This document shows, piece after piece, positions 37,253 to 45,326 of a stretch of DNA of 64,000 nt. Within the stretch, counting starts at the first letter, position 1; the number at the start of each line of letters is the position of its first letter. The notes beneath the pieces are model-generated. The model was not told where the DNA came from and did no database searches. It saw only the letters and a list, made by a program, of their open reading frames with translations. The stretch comes from Candidatus Roseilinea sp. (GTDB lineage: Bacteria > Chloroflexota > Anaerolineae > J036 > Brachytrichaceae), in contig AP024676.1 of the NCBI GenBank assembly GCA_025998955.1, positions 2,108,001 through 2,172,000 on the forward strand, written 5' to 3'. Position numbers and translations under genes: made by a program.

Positions 37253-37741
37253 TCAGGGGATAGGAGTAATCGTCGGCTCAGGCGTAGGCGTCGGCGTGTC
37301 GGTTGGGGTGAGTGTGACCGTCGGTGTGGGTGTGTCGAACGTAGGCAGCGGAACGGGTGTCGGTGTGTCGGTGGGCAGCGCCAGCGTCGGCGTGGCGGTG
37401 GGTGTGTCGGTGGGCGTAGCCGTGGGCGTAGGCGTGTCGGTTGCCGGCGGAACGGCGAAGGTCGGCGTGGGTGCCGGCACGTTGGGCGTGGTCGTCGGCG
37501 ATTGTGTCGGCGGCACGAACTGGGTAGGCAACTCGGCGAGCGTCGGCGTAGCGGGGCGCGTCTCGGTCGCCGGCTGACCCGGTGTGGCTGTCAGCGCGAC
37601 GATCGGATTTTGCCCTGGCTGCTGCAGGATGAAGAGCGCAGCGAAACCGAGCAAATAGCATGGGATGGTCAGCAGAATGATGCCGATGAGCACGCTGTAA
37701 GCGACGCGATTTCGACGCGGTGCGTTGGGGACATCCCGCAT
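37253..37741 (-). CDS. Membrane-anchored Thr/Pro-rich low-complexity protein
   Basis: A short cytoplasmic leader (RDVPNAPRRNRVAYS) precedes one membrane helix (VLIGIILLTIPCYLLGFAAL). The remaining 110 residues are almost only T, P, A, V and D with TPT/TPTDTP repeats. Such tails are common in Chloroflexota surface proteins and probably act as spacers or glycosylation targets. No catalytic domain is present. It converges on the LCP gene with a 21-bp gap. Confidence 0.7.
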   Translation of the reverse strand: MRDVPNAPRRNRVAYSVLIGIILLTIPCYLLGFAALFILQQPGQNPIVALTATPGQPATETRPATPTLAELPTQFVPPTQSPTTTPNVPAPTPTFAVPPATDTPTPTATPTDTPTATPTLALPTDTPTPVPLPTFDTPTPTVTLTPTDTPTPTPEPTITPIP

Positions 37742-37789
37742 GCGACCTGCATTGTAGTATCATCGCGCGACGACACTGACGGATTGACG

Positions 37790-40700
37790 ATGTTTCAGCC
37801 AGTTTCGACTCAGATTGACTTTCCGGCTCAAGAACGCGACGTGCTCGCGTTTTGGGCGCGCACCCGAGCCTTCGACCGCCTGCGCGAGCTGCGCGCCACA
37901 TCCGACAAACGCTTCTCCTTCATAGACGGCCCGATCACCGCCAACAACCCGATGGGCGTGCACCACGCCTGGGGCCGCACCTACAAGGATCTGTGGCAGC
38001 GCTACTTCGCTATGAAAGGTTACAACCAGCGCTGGCAAAACGGTTTCGACTGCCAGGGGTTGTGGGTCGAGGTCAACGTCGAGAAGGACATGGGCTTCAA
38101 GTCGAAGCGCGATATCGAGACGTTCGGCATGGAGCGCTTCATCCGCCTGTGCAAGCAGCGCGTGCTCAACAGCGCCGCCATGCAGACCGAACAGTCCATC
38201 CGGCTGGGCTACTGGATGGATTGGAACGACCCCGACGAGCTGCGCCGGCTGGCCCAGAAGATCGTCGAGAATCCACAGCAGGTCATCACCCTCGAGCGCA
38301 ACGGCCAGCAGATCACCGGCAGCGTCGAGCAGATCGTCGGCCAACTCGGCCTGCCGGAATTGGGCGGCTCATACTTCACCTTCAGCGACGAGAACAACTA
38401 CCAGATCTGGAGCTTCCTGAAGAAATGCCACGAGAACGGCTGGATCTACCGCGGCGAAGATGTGATCCCCTGGTGTCCACGCTGCGCCACCGGCATCAGC
38501 CAGCATGAGATTGACACCGAAGGCTACAAGGATCGCGAAGACCCGGCCATCACCGTGCGCATGAAGCTCAAGTCGTTCGACGTGAGCAAGGCCATTTGGG
38601 CCAGCGAACGGGCGCGCGCCAAGTTCGACCACGCGCCGGGCAAGTTCTTGTTGGCCTGGACCACGACGCCTTGGACGCTACCCGCCAACGTCATGGCGTC
38701 AGTCGGGCCGAAGCTGACTTACGCCATCGTCCGGCAACTGCACAAGGATGGCGAACTCGCCGTTTATTTCCTCAGCAACAAGACGTTGAACATCTTGCGC
38801 GGCGAGTATGAGGTGCTGGGCGAGATCCAGGGCGAGCACATGGCCGGCTGGACATACGAAGGGCTTTTCGACGACCTGCCGGCGTTCATTGATGCGCACA
38901 AGCGCTGGCAAGACAAGCACGACGGTCGCGCCTTCGAACACGTCATCATCACCTGGGATGGCGTGGGCGAAGACGAGGGCACGGGCGTCGTGCACAACGC
39001 GCCCGGTGCCGGCCCGGAGGACTACCAACTCGGCAAGCAACACAGCATGCCGAAGATCGCCCCGCTGAACGAAGACGGCTACTTCCTGGACGGCTTCGGC
39101 GAACTGACCGGCAAGCATGCTCACGAAGTGCCCGACCTGGTCGAGGCGATGCTCAAGGCCAAGGGCTACTTCTACCGCCACGACAAATACGTGCACCGCT
39201 ATGCCCACTGCTGGCGCTGCGGCACGCCGCTGGTTTACCGCATGGTGGACGAGTGGTACATCAGCATGGACGAGTTGCGCTATGCCATGATGGCCGTGTC
39301 GGAGCAGATCAACTGGATCCCCGCGTTCGGCAAAGAGCGTGAGCTGGACTGGCTGCGCAACATGCACGACTGGATGATCAGCAAGAAGCGCTACTGGGGG
39401 CTGGCGCTGCCGATCTGGGAGTATCCCGACGGCACGTTCGAGGTGATCGGCAGCTACGAAGAGCTGAAAGCCCGCGCCGTGGAGGGCTGGGAGGAATTCG
39501 ACGGACACACGCCCCACCGGCCGCACATTGACAAAGTCAAGATCAAGCATCCGGTCACCGGCCTGATCGGCACGCGCGTGCCCGACGTCGGCAATCCCTG
39601 GCTCGACGCCGGCATCGTTGCCTACTCCACCCTGCGTTATCGCACCGACCGCGCCTATTGGCAGCAATGGTTTCCGGCCGATTTCATCACCGAGAGCTTC
39701 CCCGGCCAATTCCGCAACTGGTTCTACTCGTTGATCGCGATGAGCACGGTGTTGGAAGCGCACATGCCCACGCGCACCATCCTCGGCTACGCCACGCTGC
39801 TCGATGAGAAAGGCGAGCCGATGCACAAGAGCAAGGGCAACGCCATCGAGTTCAACGAAGCCGCGGACAAGGCCGGCGCCGACGTGATGCGTTGGCTCTA
39901 CGCGCGCCAGCGCTATGATGACAACCTGCTCTTCGGCTACAACGCGCTCAACGAAGTCCGCCGCCAGGTCATCCTCCCGTTGTGGAACGTGTATGCGTTC
40001 TTCGTCACCTATGCCAACGCCGACGGCTGGCAACCGAAATTGAACATTGAAAATGAACAATTGAAAAGGTCGGAGGATCAGCGGGCCATTTTCAATTTTC
40101 AATTTTCAATTTCCAATTCTCTGGACAAGTGGATTTTGGCTCGGCTGGCCGAGACGACAAATGCCGTCAACGCCGCGCTCGACGCCTACGATGCGCGGCC
40201 GGCGGTGCTGGCCATCGAAAAGTTCATTGACGACCTGTCGAACTGGTACGTCCGGCGCTCGCGCGAGCGCTTCTGGGGCAGCCAGATGACGGCGGACAAA
40301 GAATCGGCTTACGCCACGCTCTACGAGGTACTCACCACGCTCGCCCGACTCATCGCGCCCATCATCCCCTTCATCAGCGAGGTGATGTGGCAGAACCTTC
40401 AGAACTCGGCGTTCAGCATGCGAAGTCCGGAAGATAACCAGCGGCTGTGCGAGTCTCAGCGCGCGTTCTCCGTGCACCACCAGCCCTACCCACAACCGCG
40501 CGCGCTGACGGAGGAGGAGCGCGCGTTGCTGCGCGAAGTGGCGCTGGCGCGCACCGTGGTCGCGCTTGGCCACAGCACCCGCGCCCAGTCGAAAGTGAAG
40601 GTGCGCCAGCCACTGCGCAAGGCGATGATCGTCGCCAACGACGAGGCGCGCCGGGCGATCCTCGCCCATTACGACGTGATCACCGACGAGTTGAACGTCA

Positions 40701-41260
40701 AGGCGCTGGAATTCGTCGAGCGCGAGGTCGAGCTGGTCAGCTATCGCGTGCTGCCGGACCTGAAGAAGCTGGGCAAGAAGTTGGGCGCCGACTTGCCGAA
40801 GGTACGCGCCGGCCTGGGACAGCTCGATCCATCGGCGGTCGCCGCTGCGGTGAAAGCCGGCCAACCCGTCGCGGTGAACGGTGTCTCGCTCCAGCCGGAC
40901 GAGGTCATCGTCCAAGCCGTCCCGCGCGAAGGGTTGATCGTCGCCGGCGAGAACGGCATCGTCGTCGGCTTGGACACCACGCTCGACGATGCGTTGATCG
41001 CCGAAGGATTGGCGCGCGAAGTGGTGCGCCGCGTAAACGATCTGCGCAAGGCCGCCGGGCTAAACGTCTCCGACCGCATCCGCTTGGCCTACACGGCCAG
41101 CAACCGATTGCGGTGCGCCATCGCCGACTTCGCCGACTACATCAAGGCCGAAACGCTCAGTATCGAGCTGAGCGAGGGCCAACTGCCGGACGGCGTCAGC
41201 GCCAGCGATGCGTTCGACGGCGAACAGCTCACGATCTCGATCGAGAAAGCGTCAGGCTAG
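37790..41260 (+). CDS. ileS: Isoleucyl-tRNA synthetase, with an in-frame repeat insertion
   Basis: Class I synthetase of 1156 residues. The HIGH-equivalent is PMGVHHAWGRT near residue 52; the editing domain carries TTPWTLPANV and DEGTGVVHNAPG. The KMSKS-equivalent is MHKSKGN at about 678. The anticodon domain begins with LDKWILARLAE. Between YANADGWQPK and that point, residues about 751-778 are encoded by an inverted heptamer repeat (40042-40122), in frame. I chose the ATG at 37790 (FQPVSTQIDFPAQE) as the family start. Confidence 0.95.
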   Translation: MFQPVSTQIDFPAQERDVLAFWARTRAFDRLRELRATSDKRFSFIDGPITANNPMGVHHAWGRTYKDLWQRYFAMKGYNQRWQNGFDCQGLWVEVNVEKDMGFKSKRDIETFGMERFIRLCKQRVLNSAAMQTEQSIRLGYWMDWNDPDELRRLAQKIVENPQQVITLERNGQQITGSVEQIVGQLGLPELGGSYFTFSDENNYQIWSFLKKCHENGWIYRGEDVIPWCPRCATGISQHEIDTEGYKDREDPAITVRMKLKSFDVSKAIWASERARAKFDHAPGKFLLAWTTTPWTLPANVMASVGPKLTYAIVRQLHKDGELAVYFLSNKTLNILRGEYEVLGEIQGEHMAGWTYEGLFDDLPAFIDAHKRWQDKHDGRAFEHVIITWDGVGEDEGTGVVHNAPGAGPEDYQLGKQHSMPKIAPLNEDGYFLDGFGELTGKHAHEVPDLVEAMLKAKGYFYRHDKYVHRYAHCWRCGTPLVYRMVDEWYISMDELRYAMMAVSEQINWIPAFGKERELDWLRNMHDWMISKKRYWGLALPIWEYPDGTFEVIGSYEELKARAVEGWEEFDGHTPHRPHIDKVKIKHPVTGLIGTRVPDVGNPWLDAGIVAYSTLRYRTDRAYWQQWFPADFITESFPGQFRNWFYSLIAMSTVLEAHMPTRTILGYATLLDEKGEPMHKSKGNAIEFNEAADKAGADVMRWLYARQRYDDNLLFGYNALNEVRRQVILPLWNVYAFFVTYANADGWQPKLNIENEQLKRSEDQRAIFNFQFSISNSLDKWILARLAETTNAVNAALDAYDARPAVLAIEKFIDDLSNWYVRRSRERFWGSQMTADKESAYATLYEVLTTLARLIAPIIPFISEVMWQNLQNSAFSMRSPEDNQRLCESQRAFSVHHQPYPQPRALTEEERALLREVALARTVVALGHSTRAQSKVKVRQPLRKAMIVANDEARRAILAHYDVITDELNVKALEFVEREVELVSYRVLPDLKKLGKKLGADLPKVRAGLGQLDPSAVAAAVKAGQPVAVNGVSLQPDEVIVQAVPREGLIVAGENGIVVGLDTTLDDALIAEGLAREVVRRVNDLRKAAGLNVSDRIRLAYTASNRLRCAIADFADYIKAETLSIELSEGQLPDGVSASDAFDGEQLTISIEKASG
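40042..40122. repeat. Inverted heptamer repeat inside ileS
   Basis: The left arm has TTGAAAA-type units (ATTGAAA, ATTGAAA); the right arm has TTTTCAA x3 with CAATTTC and CCAATTC. A GC-rich centre of about 20 bp separates them. The coding frame avoids the TGA that these units contain in another phase. Confidence 0.9.
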
Positions 41261-41263
41261 CTC

Positions 41264-41287
41264 CTCGGCATCCTCGAGGATGCCGAG
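41264..41287. promoter_or_regulatory. Perfect 24-bp palindrome after ileS
   Basis: CTCGGCATCCTC and GAGGATGCCGAG abut at a central CTCGAG. It lies 4 bp after the ileS stop and 20 bp before the next start. There is no T-tract; it could be an RNA stem limiting read-through or an operator. Confidence 0.7.
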
Positions 41288-41307
41288 TAGATTCACCCGA
41301 GGGGCAC

Positions 41308-43143
41308 ATGATTCAAGACACGCTGCAGCGACTTCACGGACAAACTCTACCGGCCATTGACGCTCGGTCAGGCGTTGAGTTGAGCGCCGAGCAGAGCCAA
41401 GCACTCGACGCAGTGCTGGCTGCACTGGATCAACCGGGGCTGCGCCGAGCGATCGGCCTCTTTGGCCCACACGGCAGCGGCAAGACCATGCTGCTGAACA
41501 CGCTGGGCAAGGATGGCTTGCGCGCCCAGCGCACACCTCAGCACCGCAAGGTCGTATGCGCCTCGATCAACGCCGCCAACTTGCCGACCGACCTAGCGCC
41601 CTGGCAGCGCTTGATCTTTGGCGTGCTCGATAAGCTGGCCCAACAGCCCGGCGCGCCGGCTACCGTCCACGAACTCCGCGCCGAACTGGAAGAGGTGGTG
41701 CAGCACGAAGCGAACGACGACGCGAGCGCCACGCTTGCTGCAGCCGCGTTCGCCCACCATATGCGCGCCGCGTTCGCCGGATTGATCCACAGCACCATCA
41801 CGCTCTCCAACGCGACGTTCGTGGTGGCGATAGACCATCTGGACAAAGCGACGCCGGAAGGCATCACTCAACTTCTGGAGGCCTCGAAGTACTTCCTCAA
41901 CGCACAGAACTGCGCTACGCTGATCTGTGCCGATGAGGAGATGCTCATTCAGAAGCTGGGCAACGCAGACGCGCTGCAAGCTTGGCTTACGGCGCGAGTT
42001 GAATTGCGCGTGAGCGAGCAGCCGGCGCCTCGCGAAGCCGTCATCACTGTGCCGCCTCGGTTGCCACAGAAGCCACCCCGCCCTGTCGCCTCCGACATCC
42101 CCCACCCCTGCGTGCAACTCCTGACCGAAACGTTGGGGAATGATCGCTACGCGATCGAACGCGCCGGCGACTACTGGCGTTCGGCCATGCGCGCGCTGGC
42201 CAAACGCAACGCCGAGGGCTACCGCACCGACGTTTCGGGCGTGATGATCGCCAAGCTATGCGCGTTGCGTGTGCTTTCGCCCGGCTTGTTCGATGCCATC
42301 CGCCTGGATGCACCGGCGCTGACGCGGCTCGAACGCTGGGCGCGCATGCAAACGCCGGCCTACGAAAGCCGCGATGAATGGGCCAAAGCCCTGGCGCACG
42401 ACCCGCGTTTAACCAAACTCTTCGCCACTCCACCGAGCTTCATCGGCGTGGAGACGCGCCACCTGGCGACGGCGCTGCGCTTGGTTCACACCGGCGACGA
42501 AGAACTGACTCGCCAAACGCAATCGCTCGCGGCTAAGCCGGTCGCTAGCGAAGTCAAGGGCACCGGGACGGCAGCGCCCGCGATCGCTGCGCCAACAAAT
42601 CAGCCGATAGCACGGCCAATCGAGCCGAATCGCTCCCATCGGCGCAAGCGGCCTGCATCGGCAGCAGCCCCTGCGCCAATCTGGACGCTGACCTCGGTCG
42701 CTGCGGTTGTGTTCATCGTAGATCGTCTGGCCAAGATGGCCGTCCAATCGGTCGAGGGTTTCCAAACCGGCACAACCCTCTTCGGCCGGCTGGTGTATGT
42801 GCAACCGCCCCCAGAGGCCAGTCTGATGGACACCAGCTTGGCCATCGGCGTCGAACTGGTTGGCCTGGCGCTGTGCATCTTGATCGCAGCCTTTGCGGCG
42901 AAACAGGCCGACGGTGCACGGGCGAAGGCCTATGGGCTGATCGTCGGCGGGCTGGCCGCCAATCTGTTCGATCGTGTGACCTTTGGCGCGACGATGAACT
43001 ACCTGCACCTCGCTAACCTGCCGGTGTTCAACCTGGCACACCTTGCGCTGCTGGCCGGCGCGGTGCTATTGACCTTTGCCGTCCTGACCGGCTCACCTCG
43101 CGACGCGCGCAGTCATGACGCAGGCGATTTAGCCCATGAGTGA
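41308..43143 (+). CDS. KAP-like P-loop NTPase fused to a degenerate signal peptidase II (LspA-like) membrane domain
   Basis: Residues 1-240 form a P-loop NTPase: Walker A GPHGSGKT (53-60) and Walker B FVVAIDHLD (171-179). They resemble the KAP/STAND-like group. A helical region (270-400) and a polar linker follow. From 460 to 595 there are four hydrophobic segments with an LspA pattern: VVFIVDRLAKMAV, GGLAANLFDR (Asp555, first catalytic position) and PVFNLAHLA. The second catalytic Asp of LspA is His578 here, and there is no NTGAAF-type motif. It should therefore be inactive as a lipoprotein peptidase. The ATG at 41308 has GAGGGG upstream. It overlaps the true lspA by 8 bp. Confidence 0.82.
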   Translation: MIQDTLQRLHGQTLPAIDARSGVELSAEQSQALDAVLAALDQPGLRRAIGLFGPHGSGKTMLLNTLGKDGLRAQRTPQHRKVVCASINAANLPTDLAPWQRLIFGVLDKLAQQPGAPATVHELRAELEEVVQHEANDDASATLAAAAFAHHMRAAFAGLIHSTITLSNATFVVAIDHLDKATPEGITQLLEASKYFLNAQNCATLICADEEMLIQKLGNADALQAWLTARVELRVSEQPAPREAVITVPPRLPQKPPRPVASDIPHPCVQLLTETLGNDRYAIERAGDYWRSAMRALAKRNAEGYRTDVSGVMIAKLCALRVLSPGLFDAIRLDAPALTRLERWARMQTPAYESRDEWAKALAHDPRLTKLFATPPSFIGVETRHLATALRLVHTGDEELTRQTQSLAAKPVASEVKGTGTAAPAIAAPTNQPIARPIEPNRSHRRKRPASAAAPAPIWTLTSVAAVVFIVDRLAKMAVQSVEGFQTGTTLFGRLVYVQPPPEASLMDTSLAIGVELVGLALCILIAAFAAKQADGARAKAYGLIVGGLAANLFDRVTFGATMNYLHLANLPVFNLAHLALLAGAVLLTFAVLTGSPRDARSHDAGDLAHE

Positions 43144-43681
43144 CGAAGCGCGCATTACCGAACCGAACGCGCCGGTGGAAGGGTCCGACCAGCCGGCTGT
43201 CGCCTCGTTCTTCCAGCGCTATGGGCTGCTGCTGTTGGTCGCGGGCATCACGCTGATCGCGGACATCATCACCAAGCGCATCGTCGAGGCCCAGATTCCG
43301 CTCTACACGTCTATCCCGGTCATCGGCCCATACCTGAGCTGGACGCATACGCAGAACACCGGCGCAGCGTTTAGCTTGTTTCAAAACGGTGGTGTGTTCT
43401 TCATTGTCGTCGCGCTGGTCGTGTCGGCGGTGATCTTGTATTATGCGCCTCGTCTGCCGGCCGGCGACTGGCTGTCACGGGTCGCGCTTGGATTGCAGCT
43501 CGGTGGCGCTGCAGGCAACTTGCTCGATCGCCTGCGCCAGGGCTACGTCACCGACTTCATCCACTTTCAAATCCCCGAAATCGGCTTCGACTGGCCGGTC
43601 TTCAACATCGCCGACAGCGCCATCGTCGTAGGTGTGATCCTGTTGATCGTAGCGAGCCTGATCCGGGATCACAAGGCGTAG
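43136..43681 (+). CDS. lspA: Lipoprotein signal peptidase (signal peptidase II)
   Basis: Membrane aspartyl protease that cuts prolipoproteins after lipidation. Four TM helices are seen. Motifs are IADIITK, HTQNTGAAFS (70-80), GGAAGNLLDR (catalytic Asp131) and VFNIADSAI (catalytic Asp160). The N-terminus has about 25 extra polar residues. The start overlaps the stop of the NTPase fusion gene, so translation is coupled. Many binding lipoproteins in this window would be its substrates. Confidence 0.95.
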   Translation: MSDEARITEPNAPVEGSDQPAVASFFQRYGLLLLVAGITLIADIITKRIVEAQIPLYTSIPVIGPYLSWTHTQNTGAAFSLFQNGGVFFIVVALVVSAVILYYAPRLPAGDWLSRVALGLQLGGAAGNLLDRLRQGYVTDFIHFQIPEIGFDWPVFNIADSAIVVGVILLIVASLIRDHKA

Positions 43682-43684
43682 CAT

Positions 43685-44386
43685 ATGGCAGCACACGAAC
43701 GATCCGCAAGCGATTCTTCGCGCCTCTCGCCGGCACGTCCGCGCCGAGCGGTGCTGTGGGATATGGACGGCGTGCTGGTGGACTCGGCGGACTATCACTT
43801 CGCAGCCTGGCGCGAAGCGCTGGCGCGCGAGCGCTACGACATCAGCTACGACGAGTTTCGCGCCACCTTCGGCCAGCGCAACGACACCATCCTGCGCGGC
43901 ATCTTCGGACAAGACCTGCCTGATGCAGAGTTGGATCGCATCGCGAATCTGAAAGAGGCGTTGTATCGCCAATTCGTACGCGAGCGCGGCATTGCGCCGC
44001 TTCCCGGCGTGCTGCGCTGGTTACGAGCGCTGCGCGCCGGCGGCTGGCGTCAGGCCGTCGCTTCAGCTGCGCCACGCGCCAACATAGACGCCATCCTCGC
44101 AGCCGTCGGTATCCGGCATTACTTCGACGCGATCACCTCCGGCGAAGACGTGACGCGCGGCAAACCCGATCCTCAGGTCTATCTCATCTCGGCGGAGCGC
44201 GTGGGCGCGCAGCCGGCGCACTGTATCGTGGTCGAAGACGCGCCGGCCGGCCTGGAAGGCGCGCGGCGCGCCGGCATGCGCTGCATTGGCATCACGTCCA
44301 CCCACGATCACCTGGACGCCGACGTAGTGGTTGCCTCGCTGGATGAGCTGGACGACGGCACATTCGACCGGCTCATCGTGAACTGA
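43685..44386 (+). CDS. HAD-superfamily hydrolase (beta-phosphoglucomutase/phosphatase-like)
   Basis: Motif I WDMDGVLVDS (nucleophile Asp), cap domain of the beta-phosphoglucomutase type (RATFGQRNDTIL), motif II in VASAAPRANI, motif III GKPDPQVYL and motif IV VEDAPAGLEGARRAGM. The nucleophile is followed by the usual second Asp, so it is catalytically complete. The substrate is likely a sugar phosphate but cannot be set. It lies 3 bp after lspA. Confidence 0.9.
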   Translation: MAAHERSASDSSRLSPARPRRAVLWDMDGVLVDSADYHFAAWREALARERYDISYDEFRATFGQRNDTILRGIFGQDLPDAELDRIANLKEALYRQFVRERGIAPLPGVLRWLRALRAGGWRQAVASAAPRANIDAILAAVGIRHYFDAITSGEDVTRGKPDPQVYLISAERVGAQPAHCIVVEDAPAGLEGARRAGMRCIGITSTHDHLDADVVVASLDELDDGTFDRLIVN

Positions 44387-44393
44387 GTGGCGA

Positions 44394-45242
44394 TCACTCG
44401 CCGAACTCGAGTTCTTCTTCCACGCCGGCCGGACGCTCGTCGGGCGCCGGCCGCTCTTCCTCGGGAAGGTGTTCGATGACGATCTCGCCGAACAGGGTTT
44501 CTTGATAGCACCGCACGGCGTAACGCTTGAGCAGCTCGAGCAGCGCCAACAGCGTCACCACGATCTCGATCCGCGTGTTCACGCCTTCCAGCATCTCGGT
44601 GAAGGTCACCCGCCGGCGGGCTGTGACGGCGGACTGGATGCGATCCATGCAATCGGTCACCGTGAACGTCAGCCGGGAGACCATCGCGTCGGCAACCGGC
44701 GGCGGCAGCCAGCGATTCACGACGCGCTGCATAGCGTTGGCGAGCGCTTCCAGTGTGACGTTGTCCAGCGGCAGCTGCTTCGATCGCGGCCGGGGGATGG
44801 GCGGCGGCTGCACCGGATACGCGCGCAGCCCTTGCTGCTCACGCGCTTTCAGTATCTTCGCAGCGTGCTTGTAGAGTTGATAGGCGCGCAGTCGGTTCAC
44901 CAGGTCGTCGGTCTCCTCCTGCTCTTCCGGCGAGAGGACGACTTGCGGCAACAGCGCGCGGCTCTTGATTAGGATCAGCCGAGCAGCCACCGAGAGGAAG
45001 TGCGCGATGGTGCGCGGGTCACGCCGGGGCATGCCGGCCAGGTAGGCAATGAACTGGTCGGCCACGGCTGCCAGCGACACGGCCGTGATCTCCAGCCGCC
45101 GCTCCTCGATCAACCGCAGCAGCACGTCGAGCGGGCCTTCGTAGACCGGCAGGTGAATCGAGAATGGAGCATTGCCCGGTGGCGTCGCTGTGCTCGGAGT
45201 TGCATCGTCGCCGAGAGGGCTCATGTGATGTAAGTCCGTCAT
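44394..45242 (-). CDS. scpA: Segregation and condensation protein A (ScpA)
   Basis: Kleisin subunit of the SMC-ScpAB condensin complex for chromosome compaction. The N-terminus FSIHLPVYEGPLDVLLRLIEERRLEIT is diagnostic and binds the SMC neck. The middle has ATLARLILIKSRALLP-like residues, and a winged-helix C-terminus (FTEMLEGVNTRIEIVVTLLALLELLKR) binds the SMC cap. It has an acidic/proline-rich tail. It converges on the HAD gene, 7 bp apart. Start at 45242 (an ATG at 45224 is possible). Confidence 0.93.
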   Translation of the reverse strand: MTDLHHMSPLGDDATPSTATPPGNAPFSIHLPVYEGPLDVLLRLIEERRLEITAVSLAAVADQFIAYLAGMPRRDPRTIAHFLSVAARLILIKSRALLPQVVLSPEEQEETDDLVNRLRAYQLYKHAAKILKAREQQGLRAYPVQPPPIPRPRSKQLPLDNVTLEALANAMQRVVNRWLPPPVADAMVSRLTFTVTDCMDRIQSAVTARRRVTFTEMLEGVNTRIEIVVTLLALLELLKRYAVRCYQETLFGEIVIEHLPEEERPAPDERPAGVEEELEFGE

Positions 45243-45275
45243 CGCTCGTCCACTCCCTACGCCCCACTCCCAACC

Positions 45276-45326
45276 TCTGACTTCTGACTTCTGACTTCTG
45301 ACCTCTGACCTCTGACCTCCGACCCT
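45276..45326. repeat. Degenerate heptamer array upstream of scpA
   Basis: CTCTGACTT / CTGACTT units run as GACTTCT x3, then GACCTCT x2, then GACCTCC. This is the reverse complement of the AGTCAGA/GGTCAGA type found at 58850-58890. Confidence 0.9.

Noticed and set aside
37253-37577. Glycine/valine-rich plus-strand frame opposite the Thr/Pro-rich gene
   Set aside because: It is the mirror of the TPT-repeat coding sequence and has no start context; the minus-strand protein with a membrane anchor is the better call.
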